Below, in pieces: positions 1-7,744 of a stretch of 13,152 nt of DNA. The notes below the pieces were generated by a model. The model worked only from the letters and a program-made list of their open reading frames with translations. It ran no database searches and was not told the origin of the DNA. Both the position numbers and the translations under genes were made by a program. Numbering within the stretch: the stretch's first letter is position 1; each line of letters begins with the position of its first letter. Source of the DNA: Byssochlamys sp. IMV 00236 (lineage: Eukaryota; Ascomycota; Eurotiomycetes; Eurotiales; Thermoascaceae); the NCBI GenBank assembly GCA_001931875.2, contig MSJH02000559.1, positions 1 to 13,152 of the forward strand. The letters are read 5' to 3'.

Positions 1-232
1 ATTAAAAAAAAAAAAAAAAAAAAAGGAAAACAGCAGAGATATCAGTCAAAGGCGCGCTTTTTTTATTTTTTATTTAAAAACAAGACAGAAATTTCGATAG
101 GACCGCATAAAGGATGAAAAAGGGGACGGAAAGAAAGGCTGGTTAGTGAGATAAAAAAAGAAGCTACTTGACAATGGGACCAATATTTTTAATAGTAAAA
201 CAACCCTAGCTGACAACAGTAGGTTAAAAAGG

Positions 233-246
233 TATATATATATATA
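233..246 (+). promoter_or_regulatory. TATA box of the chitinase gene
   Basis: A run of seven TA dinucleotides lies 36 nt upstream of the chitinase ATG at 282. This is a suitable position for a core promoter TATA element with a very short 5' leader. The tract is also a TA microsatellite, so its length may vary between strains. Confidence 0.6.
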
Positions 247-251
247 GCCGT

Positions 252-270
252 AAAGAGATTCAATCTCTTT
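252..270. repeat. 19-bp perfect palindrome in the chitinase leader
   Basis: The sequence AAAGAGATT, one C, then AATCTCTTT forms a perfect 9-bp inverted repeat with a single central base. It sits between the TATA tract and the ATG, about where transcription should start. A one-base centre cannot make a good RNA hairpin, so if functional it is more likely a site for a dimeric DNA-binding protein. The position is seen in the sequence; the function is inferred. Confidence 0.5.
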
Positions 271-281
271 CTTCTCATAAA

Positions 282-1759
282 ATGAACCTCTTTCTTTTGA
301 TACTCTTATCCATTACCTGCGTACTTGCTCAAGGCAACCATACACGTATTTTTGGGCAGCACAAGTTGGTTGCTTATCTTGTTGACTGGGATATTCCTAC
401 TGCTATCCCTTGGGAAAAGCTTGATCATGTAGCGTATGCATTTGCTGTACCTGATGCGTCTGGAAACTTGACACAGTTTGATAAGGTACAACTTATGAAA
501 GGTAAGACATGGAGTTAACTTTTAAAGGAAAGCATACAAGTTATATCCGCATTAGTTGTCAATGAAGCACACGAGAAGAATAAAGGTGTAAGCTTGGCTG
601 TTGGAGGGTAAAGTATCTATTTAAATTAGCAACATTACCTAACATCTCTTTCTCTATTTCTTTTTCTGCAGATGGACTGGTTCTTTATACTTTAGTTCTC
701 TGTTAAGAACAGATGCCTCCAGAAAGGATTTTGCTATTAAGCTACTTGATGCTGTAGAGGAATACAGGTTGAATGGTCTCAATATTGATTGGGGTAAATC
801 ACTTATAAAGTCTATTCGTCTCTCTCTGACGCCATTAACTAGAGTACCCAAATGATCCTCATGGCGTATCATGTAATGAAAAGTAAGTAATTCAAACAAT
901 GCTCCTTTTTTCTCATTGTTTTCTCTGTTGTAGGGATAATCAAGACACAAGTAACTTCTTGGCATTCATTCAACTTGTTCGACAGATGCTTGATGAGAAG
1001 TATCCAGAAGAACATAAATTGGTCACAACCGCTGTCAGTACTTATACTTATTTGGATGCTGAAGGGAAAAGAATAGAACACCTAGATGAAGGATGGTCAA
1101 AGTATATGGATGCTTTCTATATCATGGTAACCGCTTTCCCCCAACTTGGGTAGAGAACAAAAGAGAAGCTAATGAATTCTGAATAGGCATATGACCTAAG
1201 TGGTAGCTTTAGTACAACCTCTGGCGCTAATGCACCTTTGAATATCGGAAATGTTAATGAACCTACCTTAAGTGGTGCTGCAGCTGTCGATACTTGGATC
1301 AAGGCTGGCATTCCCTCTCATCAAGTATTCTTGGGCGTTCCTTTCTATGGATACACTCATAGAACCAGCCAGCAGATCACTGCGAGCAGCGGTATTCATG
1401 TACCTTTTGACAGACAGGTCGAGCAAATGAAAGGAGATGAGCATGATGGCTATGCAGCTGATCCTTGTCCTGACGCTCTTCCCTCTTATTCGGGTGAGAT
1501 GCAGTGGAGAACAATAGAACGGGAAGGTATTGTTCGTAATTCTTCTGGATGGATTACCTATTGGGACCCCACAAGTCAAACACCATTTGCGTACAAACAA
1601 GACAATCAGCAGTTTTTGACTTTTGATGACCCTGCTTCTTTACTTATTAAGGCGCAATATGCCAAGAACTATCAACTTGGAGGAGTGATGCTTTGGTCAC
1701 TTGAAATGGATGATGTCAATAGCACGCTTTTGAATGCGTTGCAGGTGGTTAGGACATAA
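282..1759 (+). CDS. Secreted GH18 chitinase, 6 exons, 399 aa
   Basis: A glycoside hydrolase family 18 enzyme expected to cleave chitin beta-1,4 bonds in the wall or outside the cell. Exons: 282-501, 556-607, 672-793, 843-882, 934-1126, 1187-1759; all five introns (54, 64, 49, 51, 60 nt) are GT-AG and keep frame. Residues 1-16 form a hydrophobic signal peptide ending VLA before QG. The barrel shows KLVAYLVDW near residue 28, the SLAVGGW strand ending at W92, the catalytic stretch NGLNIDWEYP (125-134) with acid E132 retained, FYIMAYDLSG (206-215) and the late strand GGVMLWSLEMDD. The usual DxxDxDxE motif here has Asn at the first two Asp positions. No chitin-binding module, Ser/Thr linker or GPI signal is visible. 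The ATG is the first after the TATA box and starts directly into the signal peptide. The convergent methyltransferase gene ends 7 nt beyond its stop. Confidence 0.96.
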
Positions 1760-1766
1760 TGTGTGT

Positions 1767-3030
1767 TTATTTATATAACCAATAAAATTCAAAGATACTA
1801 TCTGTTGGTATTATCCTTTCAATAACCCATTGTCTTTGCTTTACTTTTTCAAAAAACACACGTTCTTCAGGGCTTCGTTCCTTGTAACTCAAGAGCGCTC
1901 TTGAGTTTTTATTGTCTAGTAACCAATCTAGTGTGTCCAAGAGTACGTCGTGTGATGACTGATTATAGAGCACATCCGTCAACAGCACCAGATCTGCATC
2001 TCTATATTCTTCTTGTCTTGCGCCTCCCCATGGCAACTCTCTGACAGAGACGATGTCCTTGGTCTTCATCAAGTCAACATTTTGCTGCATGATCCCTAAA
2101 GCATCCGCCAGGTCGGTCAAATAAACCTTGTTTGGGCGTAATACCTCAGCTGCATAAATTCCTACCAACCCAGTGCCACTTCCTATGTTCATCAGCTTTC
2201 ATTAATCTATGGCCCATCTATTCTCTCTCTCTCTCTTTGGTTACCAAGCTCTATCAAGACTTTATAATTCAACTCATTCTTATGTTCTTTTAAAAACTGA
2301 CACATGCTTAAACCACAATCCCTAATTATACATGTATCAGCAAGTAAGAAAGAGAGAAAGAAAAGAGATTAAATAAAGGAGAGGAAATTAACACATCATG
2401 ATGATTTACACACTTCTCTCTTTTTTTTGCTCACCAAACATGCCGTGCGATACTCTGGACAGTGTCTTCACGAATACGCACTATCCTTTTCTCATTGACC
2501 CTTAGTATTCTCTCTGCTTGATCTCCGCTCAAGGTGTCAAGATGTCTTTGCTTGGCAACGGTTGTATGGATAGGTGCTGACCATGTAGGGATGACCCAGA
2601 TAGATGAAGAAGATATATATGCATTTTGCCAAACTGAATGGCCAGTAGTAGAGCTTCTAGCTGAGGGAGCTAGAAACATGCCAAATTGAATATTCTCTTT
2701 AGCTCCCAAAGGCAAAGGCTTTCCTGGTAGTTGCTCAATAACAAGTCTAGTTACTGTGCCACCACCTTGGAATGGATCATAAGTTACTGTTATATCTCGA
2801 GAAAGCGGATTGGTAGTTGTAATTGTTTGTTTCTTCTTTTTGACATCCAACACTCTCAAGCCAAGTTGTGGACATCCTTGTAGACTGCATACAATGGGTA
2901 AAGATTCCCAATAAGTACGATCGCCAAGATCGCTTTCAACAGCCCAAACAATAGTAAAATGCTGACCAATGACATATTCATCAGGTGGTGGCTTCAAAAA
3001 ACGAACATAATATAAAGGAATCTCTGCCAT
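1767..3030 (-). CDS. METTL21/EFM-type protein methyltransferase with long N-terminal extension, 362 aa
   Basis: Exons from the 5' end: 3030-2435, 2321-2245, 2182-1767. Introns of 113 and 62 nt are GT-AG; they split W199 and G225 and restore frame exactly. The C-terminal half is a seven-beta-strand SAM-dependent methyltransferase of the METTL21 / fungal EFM6-7 type: HVWDCGLSMCQFL (197-209), motif I VLIELGSGTGLVG (220-232), acidic loop VYLTD ending D248, LPWG (274-277), the family DxxY signature DVLY (294-297), and LLSYKERSPEERVFFE. Relatives trimethylate or dimethylate lysines of translation factors or chaperones; the substrate here cannot be named. Residues 1 to about 165 form a beta-rich extension I do not recognise. 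Reading the two large open frames separately would give a false unknown protein and a truncated methyltransferase starting at 2192. The downstream end converges on the chitinase gene. Confidence 0.9.
1781..1786 (+). terminator. Poly(A) signal for the chitinase transcript
   Basis: An AATAAA hexamer begins 22 nt after the chitinase stop codon. It lies inside the last exon of the antisense methyltransferase gene, so the chitinase 3' UTR must overlap that coding region. Confidence 0.6.
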
Positions 3031-3073
3031 GTGTCAAAAAATAAAAAGAAAAAAGAAAAAAAAAAGAAAAAAT
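3031..3073 (-). promoter_or_regulatory. T-rich leader tract before the methyltransferase ATG
   Basis: On the coding strand this is almost uninterrupted T with a few C, ending GACAC directly before the ATG. Similar tracts precede the Snf7 and COX14-like genes. Poly(dT:dA) tracts are known to exclude nucleosomes in fungal promoters; whether this one is transcribed is not known. Confidence 0.4.
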
Positions 3074-3264
3074 TTCTCTTATAAGACCGAAGAAAGAGAA
3101 GGTCAGAGATTAAAGAGCCTCTCTCTTTTTCTTTCTGTCCCTGAATTATTTCGAGCCAATGTTTCTCTCTCTTTTTTATATGAATATAAAATGTAAAGTG
3201 ATGCGCCATGCATTAGAACCACATGATATAAAGGTAAAAGGGGGGAAATAATAAATGTATAATA

Positions 3265-4117
3265 TTACATTGCCATACTGGCTTGAAGAGCCTTAAGCTC
3301 TGCCTCTTCATCATCCTCGATGTCATTAGTTCTGGAAGCTATACATATACATGTTATATAACAATTCTTTCTCTCTCTCTTTATATATATCTTACCTGGT
3401 ACATGCACAGGTACATTGGGAGCAGTAATAACTGGTGAAGGCGTTTCTAACATCTTGGCATCCAATTCCTCTTGTTCCAATTCTTCCAGTTCATTAAGCA
3501 ACTCCTCCTATAATATATATATAGTTGATAAAGATGTTCATATTCATATATTCATGTATACCTCATCCAACTCATCTCCCACACCAACTGGTCTAGAAAT
3601 AGCTTCTGAAATTTCATTTGCAATATCCATTTGATCACGGATATCGTCCATTGTTGCATCAACCTTATCAATATCCCTACAACAAGATTATTAGTTATCA
3701 AATCCATAATCATATATTAAACTTACATTGATCCATGTATATTCTTCATAGCTTCGGCACCAGCACGCATAGCACTCATAGTCTCCAAGTTAACATTAGC
3801 ATTCTCAATAGCCATCATTTGTGTTTCAATTGTCATTCTAGCCCCGTTTATTTTCTCAATGTTGCCTTCATATGCCTTCTTTCTTTTAAGTGCCATTAAA
3901 GCAACTATATAAACAAATAAGTCTTCATTATTCTTCTTATTCTTGTTTTACCTCTTCTATTCTTTGTAGCATTCAGTTTGGCAATCTTTAATTCGTTCTC
4001 TGCCTTTGTTTCTAAAAATGTCTGTCTTTTCTCCAACATGTCCAAAGTTTCACGTAGCTTATAGATAGCATCCTTGGCTGTTGTTTTTGACTTTGCTTTG
4101 CCGAAGAAGAGATTCAT
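3265..4117 (-). CDS. SNF7: ESCRT-III subunit Snf7/Vps32 (CHMP4 family), 214 aa
   Basis: Snf7 polymerises on endosomal membranes to bud intralumenal vesicles and is disassembled by Vps4. Exons from the 5' end: 4117-3952, 3904-3727, 3676-3562, 3507-3396, 3338-3265; four GT-AG introns of 47, 50, 54 and 57 nt restore one frame. The protein has the family layout: short N-terminus with FFGKAKSK, basic helices 1-2 with [16 protein letters not shown] (17-32) and [10 protein letters not shown], the core stretch [26 protein letters not shown] and then [18 protein letters not shown], and the acidic [17 protein letters not shown] stretch. The C-terminal helix ([13 protein letters not shown]) is placed where CHMP4 proteins bind Bro1/ALIX. 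Length matches the family at about 210-240 aa. The start is the only ATG giving the canonical N-terminus. Confidence 0.97.
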
Positions 4118-4160
4118 TTCCTTTTCAAAAAATAGATAAAAGAAAAAAAAAAAAAAAAAG
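4118..4160 (-). promoter_or_regulatory. T-rich leader tract before the Snf7 ATG
   Basis: On the coding strand a 17-T run (4143-4159) is followed by further T-rich sequence and a short purine patch (GAAAAGGAA) just before the ATG. It resembles the leaders at 3031-3073 and 5141-5186. Confidence 0.4.
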
Positions 4161-4478
4161 AAAGACAAAAAAGCTACGCTCAAATAAATTTACGTCATGT
4201 GGACTTTGTATCATGATTTATTTCAATAGAACGCAAAAAGGGATTGCTTTTTAGAAGCATATTTTGTTTAAATAAAGTGAATCATTGCTCTTTACGACTG
4301 TTTATCAACAGCACGTATAAGCATACACATGGACACTGTATACAGGCTAATAGAAATCGATAGTTCATGCTCAAGCACCACTCATCCTAATTTAAGAATG
4401 TTGTTGGTATACCACCATTATGCATTCAATTGAGAATGTTCAACATACATGTATGTTTATATATAAGACAAAAAAAAA

Positions 4479-4494
4479 AGAGAGAGAGAGAGAG
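4479..4494. repeat. (AG)n microsatellite after an A run
   Basis: Eight AG units follow a short A run. It lies in the intergenic stretch between Snf7 and the COX14-like gene, just beyond the 3' end of the 4503-4958 open frame. Confidence 0.8.
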
Positions 4495-4502
4495 CTAAAC
4501 GT

Positions 4503-4733
4503 TCAACTGTAGAATACACTGTACTTTTTCATTATAAAGCAACCGATACTTTCTTCAGTTAAATTTGACAACGCACAGATAAAAGATGTATTTCCTCGTA
4601 TAGCATCGTTTGACTGGTGAAGATGGAGACCAGAAGTAGATATCTTATACACGCTGGGGATGCTAAGAGGCGTCAGATCAACCGAAGCTACTTTCAAATC
4701 TTTTAGTGACGTGCTTCCTGAGATGCATAATGG

Positions 4734-4777
<44 letters not shown>

Positions 4778-4958
4778 GGTGACAGAATGATCCGGCCTTA
4801 AAGGAGCAGAGCGATAATCTTTCGATACAACCTCCGAGACTGAGGGTACTCAGACGTTCCAAAGACCAAGATTGACTGTCCTGGGAGTCGCGCAAAACCA
4901 CATCGCCAGCTAGTAGTTTGCACAGGCCAGGGTTAGCTGAAAGCAGTGTAAAAGGAGC
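4503..4958 (-). other. Unassigned 151-codon open frame, possible exon or gene remnant
   Basis: Between in-frame stops at 4959-4961 and 4503-4505 one minus-strand frame stays open for 151 codons, in AT-rich DNA where stops are dense. It has no ATG until near its end, so it would be an internal or terminal exon, or a relic. The peptide looks protein-like on both sides of a run of 14 Phe encoded by the T42 tract: SLERLSTLSLGGCIERLSL before it and SLKDLKVASVDLTPLS after it. The tract could instead lie in an intron (ACCAG before it, CATCTCAG at its end), but no good GT donor is seen. A CTTTCAG acceptor-like site lies near 4940. I do not recognise the family. It occupies much of the gap between Snf7 and the COX14-like gene. 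Confidence 0.35.
4734..4775. repeat. 42-base A/T homopolymer
   Basis: Forty-two consecutive A on the plus strand, inside the minus-strand open frame 4503-4958. The length is a multiple of three, so it does not break that frame. It is likely unstable, and its exact length may be a sequencing or assembly artefact. A poly(A) tail of an inserted retro-transcript was considered, but no element body or target duplication was found. Confidence 0.9.
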
Positions 4959-5140
4959 TTATAAGTAAAAAACGACAAAGAATCTGGAGTCGACAGCATA
5001 CGACCGAGTAAGCATACAGGATTATAAATTCTTGAATTATGCAACACTGTATAAAAGATTAAAAAAGGAAATATTGCTGTTTGCACAAGGATGCATCACA
5101 GTAGCAAAATGATAATTTCGGGAAAAAAAAGGCTGTATTC

Positions 5141-5186
5141 TTTTTTTTTTTTTTTTTTTTTCTTCTCTTTTTTCAAAAATACACCC
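5141..5186 (+). promoter_or_regulatory. T-rich leader tract before the COX14-like ATG
   Basis: A 21-T run (5141-5161) followed by TC-rich sequence and CAAAAATACACCC ends at the ATG at 5187. It has the same design as the leaders of the Snf7 and methyltransferase genes. Confidence 0.4.
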
Positions 5187-5559
5187 ATGGCAGTTACTGG
5201 TCGCTTAGCTGATATTGCGCAAAAGTCTGCTGTCCTTCTTCTTGCTGGAACAACAGGTAAAAGAAATAAATGTGTGTATGCGTAGTAAAAATATTGACGC
5301 CAATAGTTTCTAGTTTATTACATGGTCAATGTTGGCATGCTTGTTAATCGTCGAATGGAGTTGAAGAAGCAAGGAAAATTACAAGAAGAACTTGTAAGGA
5401 CATGGACACTATAATAACTATCATAAACTTTAATACTTGTAGGCTCGTTTGAATGGTTTAATGGATCAACAAAATGACAGAATACTCCATGCTGAAACCT
5501 CAACAACACCAACTCCACTTCCCGACACGGATACACCCGGTACTGTTAAAGACCTTTAA
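5187..5559 (+). CDS. COX14-like cytochrome c oxidase assembly protein, 88 aa
   Basis: Small single-pass mitochondrial protein resembling the fungal COX14 family, which binds newly made Cox1 in the inner membrane and supports complex IV assembly. Exons 5187-5256, 5314-5393, 5443-5559; introns of 57 and 49 nt are GT-AG. The first intron must use the TTCTAG acceptor at 5313; the earlier CAATAG at 5306 shifts frame into a stop. Visible parts: N-terminal RLADIAQKS (residues 6-14), one membrane segment SAVLLLAGTTVYYMVNVGML (14-33), a basic segment NRRMELKKQGK, a short helix, and a Thr/Pro-rich tail with TPTPLPDTDTP. An open frame reaches upstream to 5091, but it would translate the T21 tract, so ATG 5187 is preferred. 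The family call rests on size, topology and the ADIAQK-type start; another small mitochondrial protein is possible. Confidence 0.78.
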
Positions 5560-5636
5560 TGTTTCTATATATTTTGTTCATAGTTTATCTCCCTTCATAT
5601 GTTTGTTTCATCATTAAAAAAGTATCTTTTTTTTTT

Positions 5637-7218
5637 TCATAATACATTATGGATCTCTGCTAAAGCCTATAATAGCATTTTAATCATGCAATAACATCAT
5701 CTTGTTTTAAACTTTACCTTTTCGACGTTTTCGGGTGAAAGATTAGGTAATCGACCAGATTCAGATTCAACAGTAACAGTTAATTTAGATGGTAAATCCT
5801 ACACAAAAGAAGGTAAATATCAAAAAATAAAAGAAATAAACAAGATTACATTAATGAATGGACACAACACTTCTGGTAAATATTGTCCATGTTGTGCTGA
5901 CCATGATCTTCTTTCTTGAAGTTCATCTATTTCTAAATTAGCATTGCATGATTCTAGAATGTTGCCATACCATTATATGCTTCTTCAAGTACTTTCATCA
6001 TTTCTTTTCTTAGAATCTCTTGCTTTTCTTGTGCTTTCCTTCTTCTTTCAATTTCAAGCAAGAGATAATTATAAGATGATGCATAAAATCGGTACCATTC
6101 AGCCAATGACGATAGCTGCTGGAAGAATTCATCCAGACTACACTCCCTATCCTTTATTTCCAATTCGGCATCTACTATTTTCTCACAGATAATATCTGCT
6201 TGACCGCTTGTACCAAAATACTCCAATTCATAAAGTACCTTGACTAATCTATCCTGAATCTTTAAATAAACCTGCATTCGCTCTTCAATCTCTTCTCTGT
6301 ATATACACACATATGAAAGGTTAGCTAAATAAGATAATAGTCTGTATTGATTTCAACTATACTTGCGCAATAGATTCAACGACATCCAAGCTATCTCTTA
6401 GACTATCCAATATATTGGGTATATGTCCATGGTCATCTTCTAATACTGTAATATCAAGTTCTCCGCAAGCTTCTGGGTCCGAATGATATAACCTCGTTGC
6501 TTCTCCTAACTGATCATAGTGGTTTGTCAGACTAGTCAAGATATCCGCCATTTTTGCAATTTCGTCTTCTTGTATCTTTAGTTTCTCATGAGAAAATGCC
6601 GTTGTGGCTTCATCCAAAGGTATGATCATGGCTGCCTCTCTTAGTGATGACAGTTCTGATATAGTCAAGGATATATTCTTGGATTGATTCTCCAACAGGT
6701 TATTGATGACTTCCATTTCGCCAATTTCATCGTCGGCTTGTCTCTGTAGCTCAATAATGGCTTCATCGGATATATAATCAAACAGTGTCACTTGTTCTCC
6801 CATATCATTTGTCCCTGGATCTCTTTCTCTGTTTACTTGCAATATGTCTTTATCTATCGTACGCTGCTTTAATAAATTGAATATAGCTGTCAACTCAATC
6901 GTCAGAGATTGCAAAGTAGATTCCCTTTCCTACAAAACAAGTTAAGATATGTCATCTCATCATCCTTTTGTTATTTGCCTTTATTCTATTATTACAGTCT
7001 TGTACTTTAAGGTTATTATATTCTCTTATCTTTTCCAAAGTAGCCATTTGAACAAGTATATGGTTATTGACAAATACTAACTTTGGATGAATTTTTTCAA
7101 TTGTCTCTACACATTTCTCAGATTGCTGACACAACTCATTTGCCTGAGCACATATTGTTTGACCAGTGGATAAGGCCTTTTTTGAAAATAATAATAACTC
7201 GATAAGCTCTTGTTCCAT
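5637..7218 (-). CDS. ATG17: Autophagy scaffold protein ATG17, 6 exons, about 440 aa
   Basis: ATG17 is the coiled-coil scaffold of the fungal Atg1 kinase complex, organising Atg13/Atg29/Atg31 at the phagophore assembly site. Exons from the 5' end: 7218 to 6979 (or 7006), 6929-6367, 6296-5971, 5932-5850, 5798-5718, 5666-5637. The chain is mostly helical. Family-like stretches are LLFSKKALSTGQTICAQANE (8-27), FDYISDEAIIELQRQ, LTSLTNHYDQL, LAEWYRFYASSYNYLLLEI and, near the end, RRSWSAQHGQYLP with PNLSPENVEKALAEI. Intron 2 (6366-6297) is read as GC-AG with donor GCAAGT: every GT nearby is in the wrong phase for the TACAG acceptor, and the GC splice gives SIAEEIEERMQ. Intron 1 may also be GC-AG (donor 6978) or a weak GT (7005). 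Intron 3 (5970-5933) is only 38 nt. The last exon is 30 nt. Taken with the C-terminal match, identity is firm; the intron 1 donor is not. Confidence 0.92.
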
Positions 7219-7381
7219 ATACTATTTATTATGAAAAGAAAGAAAAGAAATACAGTAACCGTCACTTGAATTATGCATATATGGCAAACACATGTGGTAT
7301 TCATATTTTTTAACGTGCATGAATACGAAAAGATATAATATTATTTAACAAAGCCGAAACACTGTATTCAGAAAAGAATAT

Positions 7382-7720
7382 TCATATGTCGTCGTCGTCG
7401 TTCTTGATGACTTTGTTCAGGAATTGAGCATTATCTTGTTCTTTGATAAAGTATAATGCATCACTTTGTAAAATACAGCCTACTCACTCTCTTGATTGCA
7501 CTTTCCATACATTGACAGTCATTTCCGTCTGCTTCTCTCCCAATTCACCAAGTAAGTGTCTTTGTGCTTCTTTGTCAACTTTAGCATGGTGTGAACCTTT
7601 TGTGTCGTCTGTGAGGCTCATGATGTTGATCATGCGTAAACTGTAAACTAATCCCATGAAGAAGTGAAGTTTGCTTGTAGCAAAACCATTATGTAACTTT
7701 TGGCAAATCCCCCCCAACAA
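7382..7720 (-). CDS. Unidentified small gene, model unresolved at both ends
   Basis: A minus-strand frame reads as a plausible protein from about 7720 to 7487: KLHNGFATSKLHFFMGLVYS, then a segment ending EKQTEMTVNVWKVQSR. There is no ATG at the 5' end; the first in-frame Met, at about 7657, starts MGLVYSLRMINIM. The upstream open part begins beside a G7 run and an in-frame TAA. At the 3' end a TGA (7486-7484) is followed by 33 more sensible codons in the same frame, ending NKVIKNDDDDI and a stop at 7382-7384. A good donor GTGAGT at 7487 allows two models: a 47-nt intron to 7441, which adds only a short tail ending ETR, or a 24-nt removal to 7464, which keeps the long tail. I recognise no family. 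It lies upstream of ATG17 on the same strand, about 160 bp away. Confidence 0.5.
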
Positions 7721-7744
7721 TTATGCCAAACGGCTCTTTGTGTC

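Noticed and set aside
2190..2192. ATG giving a 141-aa methyltransferase starting MNIGSGTG
   Set aside because: It lies within the second intron. Splicing to GAAGTGG restores the family motif ELGSGTG and joins a longer protein.
2431..3030. A separate 199-aa unknown protein ending HVW then stop
   Set aside because: The stop is the GTGAGC splice donor. The next exon continues WDCGLSMCQFL, a normal methyltransferase segment.
3416..3634. Plus-strand 72-aa Ser/Asn-rich frame
   Set aside because: It is antisense to Snf7 exons 3-4 and merely mirrors their Glu/Leu codons.
4734..4775. Poly(A) tail of a retroposed gene or SINE
   Set aside because: No A and B box, no element body ending at the tract and no flanking target duplication were seen.
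5091..5285. A 64-aa protein starting upstream of the COX14-like ATG and ending in its first intron
   Set aside because: It would translate the T21 tract and read through a clear GT-AG intron; ATG 5187 with splicing gives a coherent small membrane protein.
5301..5306. CAATAG as acceptor of the first COX14-like intron
   Set aside because: It leads to a stop after about a dozen codons; TTCTAG at 5313 keeps the frame.
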